Below are positions 47,614 through 58,404 of a DNA stretch of 64,000 bases, in pieces. This stretch comes from Begonia masoniana (lineage: Eukaryota; Streptophyta; Magnoliopsida; Cucurbitales; Begoniaceae). The notes under the pieces were generated by a model that searched no databases, was not told the DNA's origin, and was given only the letters and a program-made list of their open reading frames with translations. Both the position numbers and the translations under genes were made by a program. Positions within the stretch are counted from its first letter, which is position 1. Every line of letters starts with the position of its first letter. The stretch is from contig CM039512.1 of assembly GCA_022432975.1 (NCBI GenBank), positions 32,687,037-32,751,036 of the forward strand. The letters are read 5' to 3'.

Positions 47614-50600
47614 ACCTGATGCAATGTGCAACAAATGCAACCAGCAGGGACATGAAGCTGTGATTTGCAAATTCAAAAATCAACAGCAAGAAGTTAAAGT
47701 TCAAATTGAAGACCAAGGAGATCATGATCAACTATTTGTTGCATCGTGTTACACAAGTCATGTTTCATCTGAAGATTGGTTGATTGATAGTGGTTGCACC
47801 AATCACATGACCAAGAACAAGGAGCAGTTCAAAGAATTGAGGACTGCATATTCGAAGAAAGTTAGAATTGGCAATGGTGACTGCATTGAAGTAAAAGGGA
47901 AGGGCACCATAGCAATAGAAAGCTGCACAGGAACCAAGTTAATACATGATGTACTATATGTTCCTGAAATTGATCAAAATTTGATAAGTATTGGTCAATT
48001 CATAGAAAAGGGGTACAAAGTGACTTTTAAGAATGGTTCTTGTCTGATTGAAGACCAAGAAGGCCTGAAAATCTTCAATATCAGAATGAAAAAGAGAAGT
48101 TTTTCTTTCAATCCACTTGAAGAGGAGCATGCTGCATTCTTGGCAAAGGAAAGCATCACTGAAATATGGCACAAGAGGCTTGGTCACTATCATCTTCGAG
48201 GTTTGTAATACATGAAGTCAAATCAGTTCACAAATGATTTGCCTGACCTTGATAAACAAATTCCAGATTGTCAAGCTTGTCAGTATGGAAAGCAAAGCAG
48301 AAAGCCATTTCCAAAGACGGCTTGGAGGGCAACACAAAAATTGCAGCTAATACACACTGATGTGTGTGGTCCTCAAAGTACAGAATCACTGTCAGGAAGT
48401 AAGTACTACATTGTTTTCATTGATGACTTCACACGCATGTGTTGGATTTTCTTTTTGAAGTACAAGTCAGAAGTTGCACGAGTTGTTTGGAATTTCAAAG
48501 CGAAAGTTGAAAATGAAAGTGGATGCAAAATTAAAGCTCTTAGATCAGACAATGGGAAGGAGTATACCTCAGAAGCTTTCAATCAATTTTGTGACGAATT
48601 GGGCATTCAACATCAACTAACTGCTCCATATACTCCACAAAAAAATGGAGTTAGTGAAAGAAAGAATAGATATATTATGGAGATGACAAGATGTATGTTG
48701 CACGAGAAGAGTTTGCCAAAGAAATTTTGGGCAGAAGCAGCAAACACTGCTGTATTCCTTCAAAACAGACTTCCTACAAGGGTAGTCAAAGATCAAACAC
48801 CATTTGAAGTCTGGTATGGATACAAACCAACCTTGAAATTTCTTAAAATATTTGGTTGTTTGTGTTACACTCATGTTCCGCAGAGCAAGCGTGACAAACT
48901 TGACAAAAGAGCATCACCAAGCATCTTTATAGGCTATAGCGATGCGAGTAAAGCTTATAAAATTTTCAAACCACAAGATGGGAAAATTGTTGTAAGCAGA
49001 GATGTGCATTTCGTGGAAGACAAAAAATGGGACTGGAATATTTCAGCAAAGGAGGACAAAGTTTCACAGCAACTGAAGTTTCAACATCTGACTAATGGTG
49101 AAATATCAAATCAGATTGATGATGACTGGCAAAATGAAGCATTTGATGATGCTCCTATTAGAGGTACTCGATCTCTTTCTGAAATATATCACAGGTGTAA
49201 CATAGCAGTGTGTGAACCAGCAAGTTATGAAGAAGCCAAGAAAGATCAAAATTGGATGGTTGCAATGAAGGAGGAGTTGTCCATGATTGAAAAGAACAAG
49301 ACTTGGTATCTTGTGGAGAGACCTCAAGACAGGAAAGTAATTGGAGTCAAATGGGTGTTTAGAACTAAACTCAATGCAAATGGTTTAGTTCACAAGTACA
49401 AAGTAAGGCTAGTGGTGAGGGGTTTTGCACAGATATTTGGTGTTGACTACTCAGACACTTTTGCACCAGTTGCTAGGCTTGACACCATCAGAATGCTGCT
49501 TGTAATTGCTGCTCAAAAATACTAGAGAGTCTACCAGTTAGATGTTAAGTCAGCCTTCTTGAATGGTGACTTAAAGGAAGAAATCTATGTTGATCAACCT
49601 AAAGGATTTGTGAAGAAAGGAGAAGAAGACAAGGTTTATCTTCTCAAGAAGGCTCTTTATGGCTTGAAGCAAGCTCCAAGGGTTTGGTACAGCAAAATTG
49701 ATGATTATTTGCTGAGCTTGGGATTTGTTAAAAGTCTCTCCGAATCAACTTTGTATGTAAAACAAGAAGGCAATGAGGTTCTTGTTATATCACTTTATGT
49801 TGACAATTTGTTAGTTACTGGATCCAACACAACATTTGTAAAAAACTTCAAGCTCAAGATTATGAAAGTTTTTGAAATGACAGATCTTGGCTTAATGACA
49901 TTCTTTCTTAGAATGGAAATTAAGCAAAGAGAGCATGAAGTCTTCATCTGTCAGAGGAAGTATGCAAAGGAGATTCTGAAGAAGTTCAATTTTGAAGATT
50001 GCAAAGAAGTGAGTACACCAATGAATCAAAAGGAAAAGTTGTGTGAAGACGATGGTACTGATAAAGTGAATGAAGAATTTTTTAGAAGCTTGGTGGGATG
50101 CTTGATGTATTTGACAACAACAAGACCAGACATTATGAATGCAGTAAGTATTCTATCTAGATTTATGCATTGTGCAAGGGAGGTACATCTAAGGGCTGCC
50201 AAGTGGGTGATTCGATATGTTAAAGGTACAATTGATTTTGGAGTCAAGTTCACAAAAAGCAAGGAGTTCAAGTTAGTAGGATTCTCAGATAGTGATTGGG
50301 GAGGATCAGCTGATGACATGAAAAGCACCTCAGGCTATTGCTTTAGTTTTGGGGCTGGCATTTTTTCATGGTGTTCAAGAAAACAAGAAAATGTGGCATA
50401 GTCCACTGCAGAGGCTGAATTCATTGTTGCAGCCTCAGCTGTTAATCAAGCAATATGGTTGAGAAAAATTCTAACAGTTCTCAACATGGAGCCAAAGAAA
50501 AGCACTGAAATTTTTGTTGACAACCAAGCAGCCATTGCTATCTCAAAAAATCCAGTGTTTCATGGGAAAACTAAGCATTTCAACATTAAGTTGTTCTTTG

Positions 50601-50758
50601 TAAGAGAAGTACAGAAAGAAGATGTTGTAACACTGCTCTACTGCAAGTTTGAAGATCAACTGGCAGATTCATTCACAAAGCCACTACCTTTCAACAGGTT
50701 TGAGGTTCTTAGGCAGAAAATTGGAGTTTGCAGTTCCTCAAGCAAGGAGGAGTGTTGA
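47614..50758 (+). pseudogene. pol: D second zinc knuckle and pol polyprotein
   Basis: One frame with in-frame stops at 48206-48208 (TAA), 49523-49525 (TAG) and 50399-50401 (TAG). Order: zinc knuckle CNKCNQQGHEAVIC (47630), protease WLIDSGCTNHM (about 47776), pre-integrase WHKRLGH, integrase with Asp in HTDVCGP, Asp in SDNGKEY and Glu in PQKNGVSERKN. Then RT ([32 protein letters not shown]) and RNase H (SDSDWGG, SSTAEAEF-type, DNQAAI). The RT active-site box reads YVDN, not YVDD, so a catalytic Asp is lost. The final TGA lies inside the first bases of the 3' LTR. Confidence 0.92.
50740..50752 (+). promoter_or_regulatory. D polypurine tract
   Basis: AAGCAAGGAGGAG lies directly before the 3' LTR and overlaps the last pol codons. 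Confidence 0.85.
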
Positions 50759-51003
50759 GAATTTGCTTTAGTTTCTTTAAGAATAAAAGTCCACATGTGC
50801 ACGATCATATGTGTTTTGAATTAGTCTTTGATTCGGTTATGTTGTCCTGGTCTTAAGGAATTAGTTAAGTCATTTGTTATTTTCAGTTTTTTTAAATATG
50901 TGATTGAATATAACATTTCTGATATGAGAAAATCTATCATCAGACTTGATTTGCATTTGTTCTTCTCTAAAATTCCTTCAGCAATATATTTTTTACAACA
51001 ACA
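50753..51003 (+). repeat. D 3' LTR (251 bp)
   Basis: Matches 23335-23584 with two substitutions and one extra A. Confidence 0.93.
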
Positions 51004-51008
51004 CTCAG

Positions 51009-52797
51009 TCCTAAAAGGTTATCATTAAAACGTAGGAAAAACAAGTTTGATTAGAATCATGAGCAACAACCAAGAGAAATACATTTTCTCAAAAACAAAA
51101 ACTGAATTGATTTTGGCCAAAGGACAATTTAGTGCGTAGTAGATAAATCTGCTTTCATGCTCCAAATATTTTATTTAAACTCAACAAATAATTGATGCAA
51201 CAATTTGGATACTTGAAGCAGGCTATTAAAAATTTAAACCAAAAAGAACAGTCTGATATTAAAGCAGAATTCAACACTTATTTGAAACATTTTTTTATCA
51301 GCAAAGCTTTCCAAAACACAAGGCACAAACACAGCATAGAACGCTTTACCCGTTTCCATCATTGAAGTTCCTATTTCAAGTATGAGTCTATTTGCTTTAT
51401 TATTTTTGGTTTCCTTTATATATCTAACATTTAAAACATTACTTAAAACCTTATTTTGAGGGTTAGCATGAAATTGAAATACAAATTATTTTCTACTATA
51501 TTTATGTTTGCTCTTTGAGTGACACTTATGTTTACGAAACAAACCTTCTGATGTACCAAAATTGCTATCAAATCCTTTTGACATATTTATGTTTGCTCTT
51601 GGCAACCCAAGCACCAAAGGCAGAGAGGTCCGTTACTACAACGCTGACTTGATAACAGTTGGCCACCAATTGTCGGCACTTGTTGATTTGTTTGTATGAA
51701 TATGTAATTGTAAATTAACATTTATAAGTGGTTTATTTGTAAAGTAGTAAGTAAAATGGTTTCGGAAGGGATAGAGGGGATAATGTAAGGATTAACTTGG
51801 GTGGTGTAAATTTTTTTGGATAAAGTTGTTGTATTTTTTGTTCTAAATTTGTTGGATACCTATCAAAATGCTAATGAAGTGCGTTGGAGAAATAACTTTG
51901 GAGGTTTGTGGTAGAGTGAGATAAATTCTAAATGAAAGTGATAGAGGCTATTTTGAGGTAGAAGGAAATTTGGGGTTGAGGGTAGTTTACAATTCATTGG
52001 GAGGCATCTGGAAGGGTTTGTGTTTGTATCCCTTTTAGAAATGGAATGGTGCCTTGGCGTCTTTGTAGGACTATTGAACGGTTCTGCATGCTGGTGCATA
52101 AATGTTGTGCAATATCTTTGCACTGTTTTTTTTTACTTGGATGGCTTGTACGGATATACATTTTTGTCGTATAACCATAAGAATTAGATTGACAATTATA
52201 AATAATTTGAAATGTATTGAAAGCCATGCTCTTTTGTCTTGGTTGTGGGATTGTGTAGATTTAGGAGATGCTCGTCTTTGTTGGTGAAGAGATTGATAGT
52301 GGAGTGGGGTACATACTGGAGTGCAAGTTTAAGTCATGGAAGAACTAGTGTCACATTGCATTTTTTGGTGTATTTGTAATAGATGTAAGAGGGTGAATTG
52401 TGATAAAGAGAGTTGAATTTTCTGTAAATTACCTTTCCTTCGGATCCAGATCTAGTGTTCATTTGCTCTACCTAGTCATATTTTTTCTAATATAATTTTT
52501 TTTATCATTAATAAAACAACACTTTAATAATTTTGTATAAAAAAAATGCTACTTGGTTTTTGCTGTAACTAGAGGAATGGGAATGATGACATCTGTTTGC
52601 CCTTTTCTTCATAGCCACTCAGCAAGTGGCCTTAGATTGTATCAAGCTACATGCTAATGTTTATAGTATATTGGACTACATTTACTTCTGTTGTTTAAGC
52701 TTTGCTCATTAATTTTTTTTTTTTTCCTAATGATGCTTTTTATTACAACATCAAAATTTTAGTACTGAATTTTGGTTTCATATTGTTGATTTAACAG
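51009..52797 (+). other. AT-rich sequence before host exon a, probable intron
   Basis: No TE domain and no further exon is recognised. It ends in a pyrimidine-rich run and TTTAACAG, a good splice acceptor for exon a. The upstream TASH3 exons are not in the window as far as I can see, so the intron may include D and the left block. Confidence 0.5.
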
Positions 52798-52899
52798 GCA
52801 ACACCTGACATGGCTGTCACTCTTCTTGAAATAGCCAGAGTTTTTGCTACAAAAGTACCTAGAAAGATTGATGCAGATGTCTTGCAGCTATTATGGAAA
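52798..52899 (+). pseudogene. TASH3: TASH3-like gene fragment, exon a (34 codons)
   Basis: The exon encodes ATPDMAVTLLEIARVF... ending LQLLWK, between acceptor CAG (to 52797) and donor GT at 52900. It is phase 0 at both ends. From memory of the Arabidopsis protein At2g07360 (TASH3, a SH3-domain subunit of the plant TPLATE complex in clathrin-mediated endocytosis) this segment is strongly conserved and is followed by the sequence of exon b. It is not a retrotransposon product. I class it with exon c's frameshifts as a pseudogene, but this exon itself is intact. Confidence 0.75.
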
Positions 52900-53999
52900 G
52901 TACGGCATAGCTTCATTCTTAATCTTTTTGATATTTATTTTTTTACCGCTTGAAATTTTTATTTTCTTAACTGTGGTTTTCCTATTTCAATGAGTTTGTA
53001 GAAATAAAAAAGGAGTAATTAGTCCCTTCTATTGATTGAATCCATAGAAAAAATAGGTCACATGTACACAGTTTCTTTTAATTACAGGAAAGTAGAAAAA
53101 TCATGAAATTCTAATATAATTTATTTTACACATTTTTTAAAGTACATAAATAAAAAAATATTTATCATTAAAACTATTTCAGTTTGTTCTTTTTTGGAGC
53201 CTTGACTCAACTGACTATACTTCATTTACATCGATATCCGAAAGTCAAAGAGTGTTCAACATTATGTGATAATTGTTTCTACTTTTAACATATGGAGAAT
53301 TGTTCTCAAGTAGTACAAATAATCTTGTCTTTAAGCCTATAAATTAGGTACGTTGTAAGAAGGAAATAGTTGTACTATAAGGATCTTTAATTGAAGTGAT
53401 CCAAATGGAAAGATAATAATCAAATATGACTGCTTTTTTGGTGTTATGGCTTGGGCGTAGCTCCAAGTTTTATGAGGACATATTTCACAATTGTATAGCC
53501 TTAAGGGATAATATCAAGTTTTGAATTGGTAAGTCAGTTCATATTTCTAATTATATTAGGATGTTGCCCATTTCAGTTGTTCTTTCCAAATGGAATAGTA
53601 ACATACATCTAGATTTGTTGTTTCTCCTTGAAGAAATTCTTTCTTTTTCATCATTGTTATTTAATGCAAATTTCTGTTTCTTATTAAAAAACAAATACTG
53701 CAGAATGTCTTCTACATTATCCTTTTTTTTAGCATTTATGTTTTTGTTTTGTGGGTAGATTTCATTTTTGTGGCCTTCTACATTGTTGGGTTCCCCATAC
53801 TAATTGTTGGTTGATAGCTAATACTATGATCCACTACCCCAAGTTAATATTTTATTGGTTGAGTATTTGACTTAAGTGATTTCATGTGCTTTTGACACTT
53901 AATATGTTCAATAAATTGGAACATTAAAAGTAAACTAGAAATTCTTTTGCGCGAGTCTGAACATTCTTGGACGATGGAGATAATAATTTTCCATTTCAG
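52900..53999 (+). other. Intron between exons a and b
   Basis: GT at 52900 and CAG at 53997-53999. AT-rich with long T-runs, typical of plant introns. No ORF or repeat structure of note. Confidence 0.65.
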
Positions 54000-54176
54000 A
54001 CATGTCGTGTTGGAGCTGTTCCTGATGGAAAACATACAGCTTTGGAAGCTGTAACCGTAGTTCTAGATCTTCCGCCGCCGCAACCTGGGTTAATGATGGG
54101 GCTTACTTCTGTAGATAGGATTACAGCTTCAAATCCCAAATCTGCTCTGGCTTTACAGCAATTGGTCCAGGCTGCA
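54000..54176 (+). pseudogene. TASH3: TASH3-like gene fragment, exon b (59 codons)
   Basis: Begins after TTTCAG and ends before GTAAGC. It encodes 59 uninterrupted codons: VPDGKHTALEAVTVVLDLPP near the start and SALALQQLVQAA at the end. It joins exons a and c in phase 0. Its order and sequence match the conserved helical-repeat region of TASH3 as I recall it. The whole three-exon fragment covers about 155 residues of a protein of roughly 1200. Confidence 0.75.
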
Positions 54177-54274
54177 GTAAGCATTTTTTTTTTGTACAAC
54201 TAAATCATCTGTTTATCTACCTAAAACATCACTGTTTTATTTGGATAAGTGAAATTAAATTATAACACATACAG
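54177..54274 (+). other. Intron between exons b and c (98 bp)
   Basis: GTAAGC donor, ACACATACAG acceptor, with a T-rich run in between. Confidence 0.65.
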
Positions 54275-54461
54275 GTCTGGTTTCTTGGAGAAAATGCAAA
54301 TTATGCTGCTTCTGAATACGCTTGGAGTCTACAACTCCTCTGGTACTGCATTGATGATGTTAGATGCTGATAAGATGGTTGCCGCAGCCAGTTCTCGTAA
54401 TCCTACATTGGCTGGTGCATTGACTCGGCTTCATAGATGTGCTTTTAGTGGAAGCTGGGAG
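54275..54461 (+). pseudogene. TASH3: TASH3-like gene fragment, exon c, two 1-bp deletions
   Basis: 187 bp, where 189 (63 codons) is expected. It starts VWFLGENANYAASEYAW, then loses one G (GGG to GG, near 54325) and one more base about 15 bp later (near 54340). The second loss returns the reading to a frame continuing ALMMLDADKMVAAASSRNP and ending CAFSGSWE before donor GT at 54462. Read literally, with the first deletions uncompensated, the exon reaches TGA within about 30 codons. Either the copy is a pseudogene or the assembly has two homopolymer-type errors. Confidence 0.75.
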
Positions 54462-54563
54462 GTAATAGCTTGCATTGATGTACCTTTCAACTGCTTAGTC
54501 TATTTTATAGTTGTATCATCATTGAGCATAGTTTTTAATTGAAAATCCACAATCAGTTATGCG
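54462..54563 (+). other. Start of intron after exon c, to element I
   Basis: Begins GTAATAG. Later host exons are not found before the window edge. The last five bases TGCGA would be the left TSD of I, but the right one is not seen. Confidence 0.5.
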
Positions 54564-55765
54564 ATGTTACACAGGATGTCACACAAGGATATTTGTGTGA
54601 CACCGAGTTTTAGTGCAATGATAGTCAATATAAAAATGCGGAAATAAATGACACAAGAGGTTGTTAACGCAGTTTGGCAACCAGCCTACGTCTGCGGGGC
54701 CACGCCCAGATATAAAAACTTTTCCTTGAGTTCAAAAAAATTACAAGACACACGGACTTATACAAATAAAGACTCCCTCTTATCTTTGTCGCCGCCTCTA
54801 GCTAACTTCCTAACGAAACAGTTTTTGCGAGATCCCCTCGACTTTAGAACGACCTCTCCCGAGATCAAGATAACAACAAGATCCCCTTGTTGTTGGTTCC
54901 TCCCGAAACCCGTGTTATAGCAAGATCCTCTCGCCCACGATCAAGAACGACAAGCTCCCCTTGTCTAAGAAACAGAACTCCTCCAGAGTTCGGATGCAGC
55001 CTCCTCCCGAGACTGTGTTTCAATGAAAGACACGAAAAGTTGCCTCCTGGGACACCTCCTGGAACACCAGATCGAAGTCCTCGGATGCAACACACAACAC
55101 ACTCAGTAGAACGATGAAATCCACAGTTTAAGTCGAGTGTGTAAAACAATCACTTACTCAAACACAGAAGCGATGAGAGTGAAAGAAAGTCGACAGCTCG
55201 GAACAATAAACCTTCGCACTCGAGAAATAAAGCTCTGTTATCAATCAGCTCTCTCAGAACCGAGAACCTTAAATATCATTGGTAACTTCCAAAAAATCAA
55301 ATCAACTCAGTTACCAAATTTAATATGGCGCCACAACTATTAAGGAAAAACGAATATTACTTATTCGATAGTGTGACACCTCCTGTGACACAATAGGAAA
55401 GTCACTCCAACTCATCAGATATTCATTCAATAAATTAGGAAATCATCTCATGAGTTATGAAGCCCAGCAGATTTGGTAAAGTTTCCATCAAATTGCCTTG
55501 CCAAATAAAACTTTTCAAAAAAACAAGTGCATATAGTATTTTCAATATCTTTCCTAATATTGTTGTTTCCTTATTTGTCTCTTCCATAGAATCATCATTA
55601 CTGTTGACCAGACGCCAGCCAATAAACAGAATCGATTATTACTTGATCACCAAGTATTAAATCATCAAATTAAGAAATACTGAAATTGATATATTTTCTC
55701 CATAAACATGAATATATTTTGCCAAAAACACAATTGCCAACATATGCAAATATTTTGCATTTACA
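54564..55765 (-). repeat. I 3' LTR (about 1.2 kb)
   Basis: Plus-strand ends TGTTACACAGG and TTGCATTTACA, directly followed by a CTCCCCCTTTG tract (polypurine on the minus strand). It has GTTAACGCAGTTTGGCAACC and CTACGTCTGCGGGGCCACG near 54665-54710, words common in copia LTR ends. There is no second LTR in the window to confirm the boundaries. Small ORFs inside are not called. Confidence 0.65.
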
Positions 55766-55767
55766 AT

Positions 55768-55835
55768 CTCCCCCTTTGACATTTTTTGGCAAAATCAATA
55801 CTTTCAAGAACTCCCCCTGAATTAACTCCCCCTGA
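55768..55835 (-). promoter_or_regulatory. I: three polypurine tracts
   Basis: CTCCCCCTTTG at about 55768, CTCCCCCTGA at 55811-55820 and again at 55826-55835. Each is a G-rich tract on the element strand. Repeated polypurine tracts before the 3' LTR are reported for Sireviruses. The one beside the LTR is the likely primer. Confidence 0.7.
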
Positions 55836-56574
55836 ATAGTAGCATTGATCATCATCAATTGATATCACGTTTCAGAGAACATAGCATACCATATCTTACC
55901 CAAAATACTCACCCTTTTTGCCATAAAAGGACAAAAAAAAAATAATTATTCAGAAAGATTAATCACCATATAACTGCTAGATCATAAATAAATATCAGAA
56001 TCACAAAGTAAATATCATAGAGACCAAAGAATAGCCACCAGCACCATAGGGAGATAACTAATATAACATCCATACAAGTATGAAAGTAATCAGATACGAG
56101 ATATTGTCCACGCATAAGAAAAAATAGCCAGGGAGAATAATATTCAGACATGATCCGGAACCATACCACAGAAGTAGTTCAAAAATTATCCACGACTAAT
56201 ACAAATAGTCAGTAAAGCAGTCAGATTTGTAGACGTCAATTTTCAGCATCATTATTGTCTGGCACACTTGTTGGAACATCCTCTGGATCACCAGAAGGAC
56301 CTGCTTCTGCCATTGTACTGGTTGGTAGGTCTTAAGCGTCCATGCGAGGATTTTTCTTGTAAATTTCATTCAACAGTTTAAAAGTATCTGCCCTCTGTTT
56401 TTCCAGTTCCAAACTCTGACTGGAGAAAGACTTTGTCATTTCAACTAAGAATTTTACAAAACGGGCCAAGAGCGTAGAGTCGGTGGTTGACTCAGATATG
56501 GACAAGTTTACACCAAAATATTCCAGATCATTTTTGTGCTCTCCTATTTTTAATTTATAGCTAATCAGAATTTC
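55836..56574 (-). other. I 3' untranslated region
   Basis: AT-rich with no clear domain. The frame of the env-like ORF closes at 56575; sequence at 56250-56560 may encode a decayed C-terminus but I see no motif. Confidence 0.4.
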
Positions 56575-57921
56575 CTACTTTTCAACATATAATTCTTCAT
56601 TTTCTCGAATGATGGATTGTTGAGCAGACAATATACCATAAATTAGAGAGGGGAATGTGAGAGCTAACCTTGAATTGTTTCCTTCTACATGTTTCATAAT
56701 TTGCTCAAAAAATAACTTTCCAAAATCCATTGGTATAGAATTTCCAATCTGATACAGTAAAGCAGCCATAGACTTATTAATCCTAGTACCATGGGATGTC
56801 GGAAGCCAGTTTCGCATAGCAATTTTGTGTAGAATACTGTACTTAACAGACAGTTGAGAGGCCGGAAAGTCTTTCCCATGAGGCCAAATTCTTCTGATAC
56901 CCCCTGTGACATCGAAGATTATTCTATTGAAATCTGGGATAAACAGGTCAGAAGCAGTCGGCATTAATCCCAAATATTCATTGATAATTACTGGGTTGAA
57001 GTTGAAGATATGGCCTCTCACAAAAACTTTGCCAAAATCAGGATGAACCGCATCTTTCACTCCAGAATCTAAGTTACAGTAAAACTCTTGCACAATTTTC
57101 CAAACGAATAGACAGATGTTTCTAAAAGATTTTTCTAATCCCAGACTGATCAAATGGTATACTACTGCATCATATTGAGAAAAATCTTCTTCGTGAATAT
57201 TTCTTTCAGGTAAAATATTCTGTTGAGAGAAATTTGGCCATCTGCTTGCACGTAATCTTGATTTAAAATCTTCATTTGAGACTTTTAAAGAAGATTTTCC
57301 TTTCTGGACGGTTTTGGATTTTGGAGCGCTTCTTGGTACAGAAACATCAATGATCTTTTTCTTTTTGGATTTTGGGGCATCTAGCTGGCTTTTCTGAGGT
57401 TCTTGTGTAATAGATGTTTTTCGAACTTTCTTGTCGGAGAGCTTAGAGGTCTTTTGAACAGTAGATTTTGAGCCCTTTGAAGTGGAGGATTTTGAACTCT
57501 TCGGAGCAGAAGTCTTTGAATGCTTTGGAGTAGCGATTTGGGCCGATTTGCGAATCGGTGTCTCTGGAGATTTTTTGGATAAGACTTCTTCATCATCAGA
57601 ATTTATTTCTAGAATGGCTTCTTGTAGCCATGAACTATCAGAGGAGGACTCTTTTTCAACTCTTTTTCATTTGTCTTTCAATGCAATAGAAACCTTCGAA
57701 TTTCGTGGTGCCTTAGGCGGCACGGAGCTGGTCTTGAACCTGTCGTTACTCTGTTTTTGAAATTTTCGTTGAACTCCAGATGAGTCAACTTGTTGTGTTG
57801 CTTCGGTAATTTTTGAAGACTCTTTCTTGGTAACACCTGGATTTACCGATGGTGAAATAGGTGAGTAGACGACAATAGCTGATTCAGAATACGGCGTTTT
57901 TTGCTGAAACTTGCTCTTCAA
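56575..57921 (-). pseudogene. I env-like (plant transposon) protein with one stop
   Basis: One minus-strand frame from 57921 to 56575, about 449 codons, with a single in-frame TGA at 57667-57669. The N-terminal half is low-complexity, rich in Ser, Lys, Pro and Thr. The C-terminal half (57153-56575) has the order of motifs of the putative plant transposon domain annotated env-like in melon: FYCNLD...GKVFVRG, FNPVIINEYLG, a WPHGKDF-type motif, LSVKYSILHKIAMRNW.PTSHGT, and FPSLIYGIL. No signal peptide or membrane segment stands out, so a true envelope role is unproven. The start is uncertain: the nearest ATG (57942) is in another frame, and position 57921 is TTG. Confidence 0.65.
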
Positions 57922-58404
57922 ACATCTCTTCGATGATGACCATTGTGAGAATAGAGAATAAAACCCTAATCGCTGACTGAAGATCTCAGGGAAGAAGAGA
58001 AAGAGTGTTCTGGAACTTCCTTATGAATTGGGTTAACTCACTAATAAATACCCATCAAATCTCAGCATTAATATAATATCCCAGAAATGTAGTATATGTT
58101 TCAGAAAATAAATCCGAATATTCATCAAATTTCCATAAATCAGAAAAGTGAATCTTGAATAATAGTTAAGATCTTCATAAACTCGGAAATATGCCAATAA
58201 CATAATACAGCCCCAGGCCTTTCCAAAATAACTATCCAGTCTCCATAAGAATTTTCAAGTGTTGTATGTCACACACGGTGTTACTCCATAAAGATAATTC
58301 GCTGCAGGGGGTGAGTAACAACACAGTAGATTGCCAAAACAAAACAAGAAAGAAACAAAACGCCTAAAGTAATTTTTTTTTTTTAAATAACAGTAAGAAA
58401 CAAC
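57922..58404 (-). other. I spacer between pol and env-like gene
   Basis: AT-rich, no motif seen. Contains TGTCACACACGGTG near 58268, related to the GTGACACC words scattered in I. Confidence 0.5.

Larger units (their letters stand above)
23335..51003 (+). mobile_element. D: Ty1/copia retrotransposon, interrupted by E
   Basis: TSD CTCAG occurs at 23330-23334 and 51004-51008. It has 5' LTR 23335-23584 and 3' LTR 50753-51003, which differ by two substitutions and one indel. The primer site is at 23587-23598 and the polypurine tract at 50740-50752. Domains run gag, protease, integrase, RT, RNase H, the copia order (integrase before RT). E (24469-47608) sits between the two gag zinc knuckles. D without E is about 4.5 kb, normal for a TNT1-like element. 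D has one gag frameshift, at least three in-frame pol stops and a changed RT active site, so it is dead. Confidence 0.93.

Noticed and set aside
56575..57921. Calling the env-like ORF a true viral envelope gene
   Set aside because: No signal peptide, membrane anchor or fusion feature is visible; only the position and a plant-specific domain support the name.
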